From Janthinobacterium sp. (GTDB lineage: Bacteria; Pseudomonadota; Gammaproteobacteria; Burkholderiales; Burkholderiaceae_D), in NCBI GenBank assembly GCA_003482555.1, contig DMYQ01000090.1:37836-57852 (forward strand): a stretch of 20,017 nt of DNA, in the 5' to 3' direction. The position numbers were made by a program, and so were the translations under genes. Positions 7,944 through 15,786 of this stretch are shown here, one piece after another. The notes below the pieces were generated by a model. It was not told where the DNA came from. It was given only the letters and a program-made list of their open reading frames with translations, and did no database searches. Positions within the stretch are counted from its first letter, which is position 1; each line of letters starts with the position of its first letter.

Positions 7944-9089
7944 ATGCGTATCACCGAAAAGCTTGTCGGTCTGAGCCTGCTGGCTTTGATGGCCGGGTGC
8001 TCCTCACTCAATCCCTTTGCCTCGAAGGGCACGAAAACGCCGCCGGCCAAACTGGTCGAGCTGAAATCCAGCCTGGCCGTGCGCAGCGTCTGGAAGCAAT
8101 CGATCGGCAAGGGCGGCGTGTACGCCTTCACGCCGGCCCTGGCCGGCGACAGCCTGTATGTCGCTGCCAACGACGGCGCCCTGGCGCGCCTGGACGCGGC
8201 CACTGGCCGCGAAAAGTGGCGCGTCAAGGCCGGCACCGAACTGACGGCCGGCGTCGGCACCGACGGCACTACTGTCGTGGTCGGCGGCATCAAGGGCGAA
8301 GTGCTGGCCTTCGACGCCGACGGCAAGCAATTGTGGAAGCAGCAAGCCTCGAGCGAAGTGCTGTCGGTGCCGGTCGTCGGTGAAGGCATGGTGGTGGTGC
8401 GCAGCGTCGACAACCGCATCGTCGGCTATGACGCCAAGACGGGCGCCAAGAAATGGACGGTGCAGCGCTCGACGCCGGCCCTGACCCTGCGCAGCGCGCC
8501 CGGCATGGTGGCCGGCGGCGCCAACGTCTTCGTGGCCCAGCCGGGTGGCAAGTTGCTGGCCCTGGCCCTGGCCAGCGGCCTGCCGCGCTGGGAAATCGCG
8601 GTCGGCGAGCCGCGCGGCGCCACCGAGCTGGAACGGGTGACCGACATCGCCGGCACGCCTGTGCTGTTCGAGCAAGATATCTGCGTCGTCTCTTACCAGG
8701 GCCGGGTCGGCTGCTTCGACTCCGCCACGGGCGTGGCGCGCTGGACCAAGGAATTGTCGTCCGACGTGGGCGTGGCGGTCGATCAGCGTTTCGTCTTCAC
8801 GGCCGATGAAAAAGGCGCGGTGGCCGCCTTCAGCCGTGAAGGCGGCCAGAACGCGTGGAAGAACGACACGCTCGGCTACCGTCGTCTGTCGACCCCGGTC
8901 TCTTACGGACGCGCGGTGGCGGTCGGCGATTTCGAAGGTTACATCCACTTCCTGTCACGGGAAGATGGCGCATTAATAGGTCGGGTCAGTACCGACGGCA
9001 GCCCGATAGTTTCGGTGCCCGTCGTGGCAGGCGCGAATTTGATTTTTCAAACCCAATCAGGGACAGTGACCGCTCTCGCGGTCGAGTAA
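7944..9089 (+). CDS. bamB: Outer membrane protein assembly factor BamB (lipoprotein)
   Basis: Lipoprotein subunit of the BAM complex that inserts beta-barrel proteins into the outer membrane. 381 residues from the ATG at 7944 (E. coli 392). A lipoprotein signal ends in LMAGC with Cys19 as the lipidated residue. The remainder is an eight-bladed beta-propeller of PQQ-like repeats; recurring strands such as YVAANDGALARLDAATGREKW (about 72-92) and VVSYQGRVGCFDSATGVARW are visible. The reading frame is open upstream to 7857, but only this start gives a lipoprotein signal, and AAGG lies eight bases before it (7932-7935). The 100-bp spacer from the preceding gene is GC-rich with a hairpin (7861-7883) and no T-run. 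The stop is four bases before der. Confidence 0.96.
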   Translation: MRITEKLVGLSLLALMAGCSSLNPFASKGTKTPPAKLVELKSSLAVRSVWKQSIGKGGVYAFTPALAGDSLYVAANDGALARLDAATGREKWRVKAGTELTAGVGTDGTTVVVGGIKGEVLAFDADGKQLWKQQASSEVLSVPVVGEGMVVVRSVDNRIVGYDAKTGAKKWTVQRSTPALTLRSAPGMVAGGANVFVAQPGGKLLALALASGLPRWEIAVGEPRGATELERVTDIAGTPVLFEQDICVVSYQGRVGCFDSATGVARWTKELSSDVGVAVDQRFVFTADEKGAVAAFSREGGQNAWKNDTLGYRRLSTPVSYGRAVAVGDFEGYIHFLSREDGALIGRVSTDGSPIVSVPVVAGANLIFQTQSGTVTALAVE

Positions 9090-9093
9090 TACA

Positions 9094-10437
9094 ATGAAGC
9101 CGGTAATTGCACTAGTAGGTCGACCCAATGTTGGGAAATCGACTTTATTCAATCGTCTCACCCGCTCGCGCGATGCGCTGGTGGCCGATCTCCCTGGGTT
9201 GACGCGCGATCGTCACTATGGCGAAGGTCGGGTGGGCGAACGTCCCTTCCTGGTCATCGATACGGGCGGTTTCGAGCCCGTCGCCAAGGAAGGCATCATG
9301 CACCAGATGGCGCTGCAGACCAAGCAGGCCGTGGCCGAAGCCGACGTCGTCATCTTCATCGTCGACGGCCGCCAGGGCTTGACGCCGCACGACAAGACCA
9401 TCACCGATTTCCTGCGCAAGAGCGGGCGCCCGGTGATCCTGGTGGTCAACAAGGCCGAGGGCATGCGCTACACGGCCGTGGTCTCCGAGTTCTACGAGCT
9501 GGGCATGGGCGATCCGATCGCCATTTCCTCGGCCCACGGCGACGGCGTCAACGACATGGTGGAAGAGGCGCTGAATATCGCCTTCGCCCAGCGTCCGCCG
9601 GAAACCGAAGAAGCCGAGCCGGTCGCGCGCGGCATCAAGATCGCCATCGTCGGCCGTCCCAACGTGGGCAAGTCGACCCTGGTCAACACCCTGCTGGGCG
9701 AAGAGCGCGTGATCGCCTTCGACATGCCGGGCACGACCCGCGATTCGATCGAGATTCCTTTCGAACGCGACGGCCAGCAATACACCCTGATCGACACGGC
9801 CGGCATCCGCCGCCGCGGCAAGGTGTTTGAAGCGATCGAGAAATTCTCCGTCGTCAAGACCCTGCAATCGATCTCGGAAGCGAACGTGGTGGTGCTGCTG
9901 CTCGACGCGCAGCAAGACATTTCCGAGCAAGACGCGCACATCGCCGGCTTCGTGCTGGAAACGGGGCGCGCCCTGGTGGTGGCGGTGAACAAGTGGGACG
10001 GCTTGCAGTCGGACCAGCGCGACGAGATCAAGATCGACATCGACCGCAAGCTCGACTTCCTGTCCTTCGCCCAGACCCATTTCATTTCGGCCTTGAAGGG
10101 TTCCGGCATCGCACCGCTGATGAAGTCGCTCAACGCGGCCTACGCGGCCGCCATGTGCGACCTGTCGACGCCGAAGCTGACGCGGGCCCTGATCGAAGCC
10201 GTGGAAAAGCAAGAACCGCGGCGCAAGGGTTCGATCCGGCCGAAGCTGCGCTATGCGCATCAGGGCGGCATGAACCCGCCCATCATCGTCATCCACGGCA
10301 ATGCCCTGGACGCGGTGGGCGATCCCTACAAGCGCTACCTGGAAAAGCATTTCCGCGATACCTTCTCGCTGGTCGGCACGCCTTTGCGCATTGAACTGCG
10401 TACCGGTAAGAATCCGTTTAATAAAAACCAGAAATAG
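9094..10437 (+). CDS. der: Ribosome biogenesis GTPase Der (EngA)
   Basis: Essential double GTPase needed for maturation of the 50S ribosomal subunit. It has 447 residues. Domain G1 has GRPNVGKS at 9-16, DTGG at 56-59 and NKAE at 119-122. Domain G2 repeats them as GRPNVGKS at 187-194, DTAG at 234-237 and NKWD at 299-302. A KH-like domain forms the C-terminus (about 360-440), ending in the usual GTPLRIELRTGKNPF. The two P-loops and the KH domain define the family. The ATG is four bases after the bamB stop, so the gene is probably translated from the same transcript as bamB. Confidence 0.98.
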   Translation: MKPVIALVGRPNVGKSTLFNRLTRSRDALVADLPGLTRDRHYGEGRVGERPFLVIDTGGFEPVAKEGIMHQMALQTKQAVAEADVVIFIVDGRQGLTPHDKTITDFLRKSGRPVILVVNKAEGMRYTAVVSEFYELGMGDPIAISSAHGDGVNDMVEEALNIAFAQRPPETEEAEPVARGIKIAIVGRPNVGKSTLVNTLLGEERVIAFDMPGTTRDSIEIPFERDGQQYTLIDTAGIRRRGKVFEAIEKFSVVKTLQSISEANVVVLLLDAQQDISEQDAHIAGFVLETGRALVVAVNKWDGLQSDQRDEIKIDIDRKLDFLSFAQTHFISALKGSGIAPLMKSLNAAYAAAMCDLSTPKLTRALIEAVEKQEPRRKGSIRPKLRYAHQGGMNPPIIVIHGNALDAVGDPYKRYLEKHFRDTFSLVGTPLRIELRTGKNPFNKNQK

Positions 10438-10493
10438 TGGCGCGCGGGACGACGGGAAAAGCGAAAACAGGTTAGAGTAGCTTAATGGCATTG

Positions 10494-10509
10494 TTCTCTT
10501 CACAGAGAA
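10494..10509 (+). other. Small perfect hairpin in the hfq upstream region
   Basis: TTCTCT (10494-10499) pairs with AGAGAA (10504-10509) around TCAC; two G-T pairs could extend it outward. It lies 72 bases before the hfq start in the 143-base der-hfq spacer. I found no convincing sigma70 promoter in that spacer. Confidence 0.4.
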
Positions 10510-10580
10510 TGATGCCTCGGCACTTGAAATCAAGCGAGTCGTCTCCAATTCTTATCTACAACAACATTAACGGAGCTGTT

Positions 10581-10817
10581 ATGAGCAACAAAGGGCAACT
10601 GTTACAAGACCCATTCCTCAATGCATTACGCAAAGAGCATGTTCCTGTCTCGATCTACCTGGTCAATGGCATCAAGCTGCAGGGCCATATCGAATCGTTC
10701 GACCAATACGTCGTCTTGCTGCGCAATACGGTCACGCAAATGGTGTACAAGCACGCCATCTCGACCGTGGTGCCGGCGCGCGCCGTCAATCTCAATATCG
10801 AAGCCGAAGCGGAATAA
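10581..10817 (+). CDS. hfq: RNA chaperone Hfq
   Basis: Hexameric Sm-like protein that binds small RNAs and U- or A-rich stretches of mRNA and promotes their pairing. 78 residues, the short form usual in betaproteobacteria without the long tail of E. coli (102). Sm1 and Sm2 are both visible. Gln9-Asp10 and the YKH motif (Tyr56-Lys57-His58) form the proximal face, and Tyr43 sits at the equivalent of E. coli Phe42. The frame is open upstream to 10485, but the ATG at 10581 fits the family N-terminus and has GGAG at 10572-10575. Followed by hflX, as in E. coli (hfq-hflX-hflK-hflC). Confidence 0.98.
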   Translation: MSNKGQLLQDPFLNALRKEHVPVSIYLVNGIKLQGHIESFDQYVVLLRNTVTQMVYKHAISTVVPARAVNLNIEAEAE

Positions 10818-10862
10818 GGCATTGGGCCAAGCTTCCCCGCCAACCACACGCTTGACCCCCGT

Positions 10863-12134
10863 ATGCGCGCGGCCTTAGTCGGCGTCGATTTCGGCCAGGG
10901 CGATTTCGCCGCCAGCGTCGAGGAATTGATGCTGCTGTCGCGTTCCGCCGGGGCGGAGCCGGTCACGACCATCACGGCCAAGCGTTCCAGTCCGGACTCG
11001 GCGTATTTTGTCGGCAGCGGCAAGGCCGACGAGATCGGCGACGCCGTTCTCAACGACGCGCTCGAAATCGTCATCTTCAACCACGCCCTGTCGCCGGCCC
11101 AGCAACGCAATCTGGAAAAGCGCTTGAACGTGCGCGTGCTCGACCGCACCAGCCTGATACTCGACATCTTTGCCCAGCGCGCCAAAAGCCACGAGGGTAA
11201 ATTGCAGGTCGAACTGGCCCAGTTGCAGCATCTGGCGACCCGCCTGATACGCGGCTGGACCCATCTGGAACGGCAAAAGGGCGGCATCGGTTTGCGTGGC
11301 CCCGGCGAAACCCAGCTCGAGACCGACCGCCGCCTGATCGGCGACCGCGTCAAGGCGCTGCGCGCCCGTCTCGAAAAACTGCACAAGCAACGCGAAACCC
11401 AGCGCCGCGCGCGCGGGCGCAGCCACACGTTTTCAGTGTCCCTGGTCGGCTATACCAATGCCGGCAAGTCGACCCTGTTCAACGCCTTGACCAAGGCCGG
11501 CGTGTACGTCGCCGACCAGTTGTTCGCCACGCTCGACACCACCTCGCGCCGGGTTTACCTGGGGCAGGATGTGGGCAATGTGGTGATCTCGGACACGGTC
11601 GGTTTCGTGCGCGAGTTGCCGCATCAACTGGTGGCCGCTTTCCGCGCCACCCTGGAAGAAACCATTCACGCCGATCTGCTGCTGCACGTCGTCGACGCTT
11701 CGTCGCCGGTGCGCATGGAGCAGATCGAACAGGTCAACCTGGTCTTGAAAGAGATAGGCGCCGATCACATTCCGCAGATCCTGGTGTGGAACAAGATCGA
11801 CGCGGCCGGCCTGGAGCCGTCCGTCGAGCGCGATGAAGACGACAAGCCGCACCGCGTCTTCATCAGCGCCCAAAAGGGCATCGGCATCGACCTGCTGCGC
11901 GCGGCGATCGTCGAATCGGCCCGGGAAGCGCCCGGCGCGGCCCACCTTTACCTGAACGGGGACGCGTCCCCGTACTACGCGGCGCTGGAAGATGCGCGGC
12001 AAGACCACATGGACGATCAGTTGGAAGGTCGACCGGAAAACGCGCAAGACGATCGGCAGGACGGCCCGGATCAGGATGTCGATGCTGAACGGGCCGATAG
12101 CAATTCCACCACCACCCAAGTCGGAACACGATAG
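10863..12134 (+). CDS. hflX: Ribosome-associated GTPase HflX
   Basis: GTPase that binds the 50S subunit and splits stalled, for example heat-stressed, ribosomes. 423 residues. The N-terminal HflX domain covers about 1-185, with FVGSGKADEI at 49-58 and the glycine-rich GGIGLRGPGETQLETDRR at 140-157. The G domain has GYTNAGKS at 196-203, DTVGF at 244-248 and NKID at 310-313. Beyond about 375 the protein continues into a 48-residue tail very rich in Asp, Gln and Arg and ending in Ser/Thr, predicted to be disordered. The ATG starts 45 bases after hfq with no obvious Shine-Dalgarno. The stop is one base from the hflK ATG, which suggests coupling. Confidence 0.97.
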   Translation: MRAALVGVDFGQGDFAASVEELMLLSRSAGAEPVTTITAKRSSPDSAYFVGSGKADEIGDAVLNDALEIVIFNHALSPAQQRNLEKRLNVRVLDRTSLILDIFAQRAKSHEGKLQVELAQLQHLATRLIRGWTHLERQKGGIGLRGPGETQLETDRRLIGDRVKALRARLEKLHKQRETQRRARGRSHTFSVSLVGYTNAGKSTLFNALTKAGVYVADQLFATLDTTSRRVYLGQDVGNVVISDTVGFVRELPHQLVAAFRATLEETIHADLLLHVVDASSPVRMEQIEQVNLVLKEIGADHIPQILVWNKIDAAGLEPSVERDEDDKPHRVFISAQKGIGIDLLRAAIVESAREAPGAAHLYLNGDASPYYAALEDARQDHMDDQLEGRPENAQDDRQDGPDQDVDAERADSNSTTTQVGTR

Positions 12135-12135
12135 T

Positions 12136-13437
12136 ATGCTTGTCTCGCTAAAGAAAAAAATAGGCTTGAAGTCGACCCTGGCCGCCCGTTGGGGCAACCG
12201 CAAGGCCGACGCCAACAAGGCCCAAGAAGGTAAGAAGCCCGGCGAGGGTCCACCGGACCTGGATCAGCTGTGGCGCGATTTCAATACCCGCCTGAATGCC
12301 TTCTTCGGCCAAAAGAATCGCCCCGAGGGCGGTGGCGGCACGGGCGGTGGCTTGCGTCCCGACATGAAGGGCGCCGGCCTCACCGTCGGCGTGGTGGCCG
12401 CGGCCGCCGTGCTGATCTGGATCGCCAGCGGTTCTTTCATCGTGCAAGAAGGCCAGACCGGGGTGGTGCTCAAATTCGGCAAATACGACCATTCGGCCCC
12501 ACCCGGTTTCAACTGGCGCTTGCCTTACCCTTTCGAGTCCGATGAAACCGTCAACGTGCAGCAGGTACGCACCGTCGAGATCGGCTATCGCGGCAACGTC
12601 AAGAACAAGATGGCGAAGGAATCGCTGATGCTGACCGACGATGAAAACATCATCGACATCCAGTTCGCGGTGCAGTACAAGCTCAAGGACCCGGCCGCCT
12701 GGCTGTTCAACAATCGCGACCAGGAAGATACGCTGCGCCAGGTCGCCGAGACTTCCATCCGCGAAATCGTCGGCCGCAGCAAGATGGACTTCGTGCTCTA
12801 CGAGGGCCGCGAAAAGGTCGCCTTCGACGTGCAGCAATTGATGCAGCACATCCTCGACCGTTACGCCGTCGGCGCCATCGTCACCAACGTGACGATGCAA
12901 GCCGTGCAGCCGCCCGAGCAGGTGCAAGCGGCCTTCGACGACGCCGTCAAGGCCGGCCAGGACCGCGAACGGCAAAAGAATGAAGGCCAGGCTTACGCCA
13001 ACGACGTCATTCCGAAAGCCCGCGGCGCCGCCTTCCGCTTGCTGCAGGAAGCCGAGGCGTATCGCTCGCTGGTCACCGAAAACGCGGTCGGCAACGCTTC
13101 CCGCTTCCAGCAAGTGCTGACCGAATACCAGAAGGCGCCGGGCGTCACGCGCGACCGCATGTATCTGGAAACGATGCAGCAGATTTTCTCCAGCGCGAGC
13201 AAGGTCATGGTCGACGCCAAGAGCGGCAGCAATCTGCTGTATCTGCCGCTCGACAAGCTGATCGCGCAAGCTGCCGCGCAAGACGCCAGCGCGGCCGCCG
13301 CCAAGGCCGCCGCCGGGGCCAGCGCCGCGCCGCCGCCGCCGGCCACGGCCGTGTTGCCGCCGGAAACCATGCAAACAGTGGAATCGCACCGCGACAGCCG
13401 TTCCCGGGAATCGTCACGTGATCGGGAGAGTCGCTAA
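12136..13437 (+). CDS. hflK: FtsH protease modulator HflK
   Basis: Membrane-anchored SPFH/prohibitin-type protein that with HflC forms a large cage around FtsH and limits its access to membrane substrates. 433 residues. The cytoplasmic N-terminus (1-79) is basic and glycine-rich; DLDQLWRDFNTRLNAFFG at 41-58 is the conserved HflK N-terminal segment. One membrane helix is at about 80-103, and the SPFH domain follows (about 105-290), then a coiled-coil stretch. An Ala/Pro-rich segment (about 375-410) precedes a final 18 residues (416-433) with six Ser and six Arg. The ATG at 12136 is one base after hflX; the longer open frame upstream is within hflX and is rejected. The stop overlaps hflC by one base (TAATG). 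Confidence 0.96.
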   Translation: MLVSLKKKIGLKSTLAARWGNRKADANKAQEGKKPGEGPPDLDQLWRDFNTRLNAFFGQKNRPEGGGGTGGGLRPDMKGAGLTVGVVAAAAVLIWIASGSFIVQEGQTGVVLKFGKYDHSAPPGFNWRLPYPFESDETVNVQQVRTVEIGYRGNVKNKMAKESLMLTDDENIIDIQFAVQYKLKDPAAWLFNNRDQEDTLRQVAETSIREIVGRSKMDFVLYEGREKVAFDVQQLMQHILDRYAVGAIVTNVTMQAVQPPEQVQAAFDDAVKAGQDRERQKNEGQAYANDVIPKARGAAFRLLQEAEAYRSLVTENAVGNASRFQQVLTEYQKAPGVTRDRMYLETMQQIFSSASKVMVDAKSGSNLLYLPLDKLIAQAAAQDASAAAAKAAAGASAAPPPPATAVLPPETMQTVESHRDSRSRESSRDRESR

Positions 13438-14321
13438 TGAATCGTATCGTTACAGCCTTGATCGCGGGCTTTATCGCGCTCATGCTACTGTCCTCGACCA
13501 TGTTCGTGGTCGACCAGCGCAAATACGCCATCGTGTTCGAATTCGGCCGGGTCGGCAGTGTCATCAAGGAACCGGGTCTGCACTTCAAGTTGCCGCCGCC
13601 GTTCCAGAACGTGCTTTTCCTCGACAAGCGCGTCTTGACCATCGAGTCGCAGGAAGCGGACCGCTTCATCACGGCCGAGAAGATGAATATCCTGGTCGAT
13701 GCCTTCGTCAAGTGGCGCATCGTCGACCCGCGCGTCTATTACATCAGCTTTGGCGGCGATGAAAGCCGCGCCCGCGACCGCCTCTCGCAAATCGTCAAGG
13801 CTTCGCTGAACGATGAAATCACCAAGCGCACCGTGCGCGAAGTCATTTCCGGCCAGCGCGGCAAGGTGATGGAAGCCATACGCGGCAAGGTCATCGACGA
13901 GGCCAAGCTGATCGGCGTCGAAATCATCGACGTGCGTCTGAAGCGCGTCGATTATGTCGAGCAGATCAACAATTCGGTGTACGACCGCATGAAGTCGGAA
14001 CGCGTCCGGGTGGCCAACGAGCTGCGCTCGACCGGTTCGGCCGATTCGGAAAAGATCCGCGCCGACGCCGACAAGCAACGCACCGTGATCATGGCCGAAG
14101 CATACCGCGAAGCCGAGAAGATTCGCGGCGAGGGCGATGCCAAGGCTTCGCTGACCTACGCCGACGCCTTCGGCAAGAACCCGGAGTTCTACAAGTTTTA
14201 CCGCAGCCTGGAAGCCTACCGGGCCACGTTCAAGAACCGCAGCGACGTCATGGTGGTCGACGCCAATTCGGACTTCTTCAAATACTTCAAGAGCTCGGGC
14301 GCCGCCGCGGGCAAGAAGTAA
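13437..14321 (+). CDS. hflC: FtsH protease modulator HflC
   Basis: Partner of HflK in the HflKC complex that regulates FtsH at the inner membrane. 294 residues. One membrane helix at about 5-24, followed by VVDQRKYAIVFEFGRV, the typical SPFH start, and a coiled-coil region near 190-240 (SDSEKIRADADKQRT-like segment rich in Arg, Glu and Ala). The end FFKYFKS is a family signature. GGAG at 13425-13428 lies inside the hflK end, eight bases before the ATG, so translation can start independently as well as by coupling. Last gene of the long co-directional cluster. Confidence 0.96.
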   Translation: MNRIVTALIAGFIALMLLSSTMFVVDQRKYAIVFEFGRVGSVIKEPGLHFKLPPPFQNVLFLDKRVLTIESQEADRFITAEKMNILVDAFVKWRIVDPRVYYISFGGDESRARDRLSQIVKASLNDEITKRTVREVISGQRGKVMEAIRGKVIDEAKLIGVEIIDVRLKRVDYVEQINNSVYDRMKSERVRVANELRSTGSADSEKIRADADKQRTVIMAEAYREAEKIRGEGDAKASLTYADAFGKNPEFYKFYRSLEAYRATFKNRSDVMVVDANSDFFKYFKSSGAAAGKK

Positions 14322-14331
14322 GCGCCGGGTC

Positions 14332-14391
14332 GGCTGAATTCGCTTGAATTTGCTTGACTCAGGCTCAATCAGGCTGAATTCGTTCGGATTT
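14332..14391. repeat. Six degenerate 10-bp tandem units
   Basis: In register the units are GGCTGAATTC, GCTTGAATTT, GCTTGACTCA, GGCTCAATCA, GGCTGAATTC and GTTCGGATTT. Units 1 and 5 are identical, so 14332-14353 and 14372-14393 also match at 19 of 22 positions with a 40-bp offset. The period is about one helical turn. It starts ten bases after the hflC stop. Confidence 0.65.
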
Positions 14392-14395
14392 GCAC

Positions 14396-14429
14396 AGCGG
14401 GGGTTGGACGGCAAGGTCCAGTCCCCGCT
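14396..14429. other. Strong hairpin after hflC, without T-run
   Basis: AGCGGGG (14396-14402) pairs with CCCCGCT (14423-14429). Two G-U pairs (14403/14422, 14404/14421) join it to TGGAC (14405-14409) pairing with GTCCA (14416-14420), around a six-base loop. This gives a 14-bp stem. No T-run follows on either strand, so it may be a Rho-related or RNA-stabilising 3' structure for the hfl transcript rather than an intrinsic terminator. Confidence 0.6.
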
Positions 14430-14510
14430 TGCTTGCAAGCCCACCCCACATTGATCCGCCAGCCTTCCGCCGCTTTTTCCGTCTTTTGTACGGGCAGGGC
14501 GCGACTTTAT

Positions 14511-14539
14511 TTCTGTTGTTGCGCATTTTCGCGTAAAAT
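14511..14539 (+). promoter_or_regulatory. Putative promoter of hisZ-purA
   Basis: TAAAAT at 14534-14539 fits a -10 box (5 of 6). The hexamer 17 bases upstream, TTCTGT (14511-14516), is a weak -35. The local A/T-rich patch in GC-rich DNA supports a promoter. The leader would be about 75 bases. Confidence 0.4.
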
Positions 14540-14622
14540 ATCAGGTTCGGCTTTCTGCTTGGCGCGCCCGGCGTCGTCATGCACCTGGCATTTTTCAACT
14601 TTCTTCCGTATCCAGCTCCCTC

Positions 14623-15783
14623 ATGCCGAATTGGCTTTTGCCCGAAAATATTGCCGATGTATTGCCGTCGGAAGCGCGCAAGATTGAAGAGCTGCGCCGG
14701 CTCATGCTCGATAATTTCCGTCTCTACGGTTATGAACTCGTCATGCCGCCCCTGCTCGAATATCTGGAATCGCTGCTCACCGGCGCCGGCAAGGATACCG
14801 ACTTGCGCACCTTCAAGCTGGTCGACCAGTTGTCCGGGCGCATGCTCGGCTTGCGCGCCGACATGACGATCCAGGTCGCCCGCATCGACGCCCACCTGCT
14901 CAACCGCGCTTGCGTAACGCGCCTGTGCTATGCCGGCAGCGTGCTGCACACGCGCCCCTCCGGCTTGCACGCGACGCGCGAGCCGCTGCAGATCGGCGCC
15001 GAAATCTACGGCCACGCCGGCCTGGAAGCGGACGCCGAAATCCAGGAACTGGCGCTGGCCTCGCTGGCCATGGCCGGCTTCACCGACGTGCGCCTGGACT
15101 TGTCGCACGTGGGCGTGCTGCGCGCCATCATCGCCGACGATGCGGCCGCCGGCGGCGACGAGGCGGCCCTGTACGCGCTGCTGCGCGCCAAGGACACGCC
15201 CGGCCTGGAAGCCTTGACGGCGAATTACCTGCCGACGACGCGCTCGGCCCTGCTGGCCCTGCCTGGCCTGTACGGCGACATCGACGTGCTCAAGCGCGCG
15301 CGCGAAGTGCTGCCGGCCGTGCCCGGCATTGCCAAGGCGCTCGCCGAGCTGGCGGCGCTGGCCGGTTCGGCCATCGGCCGCGCCGACGTGGCGATCGACC
15401 TGGCCGACTTGCGCGGTTACCAATATGAAAGCGGCGCCATGTTCGCGCTGTACGTGCCGGGCTTGCCGAACGCGGTGGCGCGCGGCGGCCGTTACGACCA
15501 CGTGGGCGAAGCGTTCGGCCGGGCCCGTCCCGCGACCGGCTTTTCACTCGACTTGCGCGAGCTGGCGCGGCTGCTGCCGACGGCCGAGCGCAAGCATTCG
15601 ATCCGCGCGCCCTGGGGCAACGCCCCGGAGCTGAAAGAGAAAATCGCCGCCCTGCGCAAGGACGGCGAAGTGGTGATCCAGAGCCTTCCGGGTCACAGTA
15701 CCGAGCAAGACGAGTTCGAGTGCGATCGCGCCCTCGTGCTTGACGATAATGGTAGTAGCTGGATTCTTAAAAACTTAGGTTAA
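14623..15783 (+). CDS. hisZ: ATP phosphoribosyltransferase regulatory subunit HisZ
   Basis: Catalytically inactive relative of histidyl-tRNA synthetase that joins the short form of HisG to make the first enzyme of histidine biosynthesis and gives it histidine feedback control. 386 residues. The class II core is visible: PNWLLPENIADVLP at the start, LRADMTIQVAR at 77-87 where HisRS has LRPEGTAGVVR, and ARGGRYDHVGEAFGRARPATGFSLDL near 286-311. The HisRS anticodon-binding domain and the signature LVRGLDYY are absent, and residues diverge at the HisRS active site, so this is HisZ and not a second hisS. No Shine-Dalgarno is seen. The hisG partner is not in this window. Stop is three bases before purA. 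Confidence 0.94.
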   Translation: MPNWLLPENIADVLPSEARKIEELRRLMLDNFRLYGYELVMPPLLEYLESLLTGAGKDTDLRTFKLVDQLSGRMLGLRADMTIQVARIDAHLLNRACVTRLCYAGSVLHTRPSGLHATREPLQIGAEIYGHAGLEADAEIQELALASLAMAGFTDVRLDLSHVGVLRAIIADDAAAGGDEAALYALLRAKDTPGLEALTANYLPTTRSALLALPGLYGDIDVLKRAREVLPAVPGIAKALAELAALAGSAIGRADVAIDLADLRGYQYESGAMFALYVPGLPNAVARGGRYDHVGEAFGRARPATGFSLDLRELARLLPTAERKHSIRAPWGNAPELKEKIAALRKDGEVVIQSLPGHSTEQDEFECDRALVLDDNGSSWILKNLG

Positions 15784-15786
15784 GCG

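Larger units (their letters stand above)
14322..14622. other. 301-bp gene-free spacer between hflC and hisZ
   Basis: No convincing protein-coding frame. It holds the 10-bp tandem repeat (14332-14391), a 14-bp-stem hairpin (14396-14429), the perfect palindrome GCTTGCAAGC (14431-14440), and a putative promoter (-10 at 14534-14539). In many Burkholderiales a short DUF2065 membrane protein gene lies here between hflC and hisZ; none is recognisable in this window. Confidence 0.7.

Noticed and set aside
9145..10548. 467-codon minus-strand frame opposite der
   Set aside because: Long only because of low stop-codon frequency in GC-rich DNA; composition is not protein-like.
14433..14687. 84-codon plus-strand frame in the hflC-hisZ spacer as a DUF2065-type gene
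   Set aside because: The translation has no DUF2065-like pair of membrane helices and overlaps hisZ in another frame.
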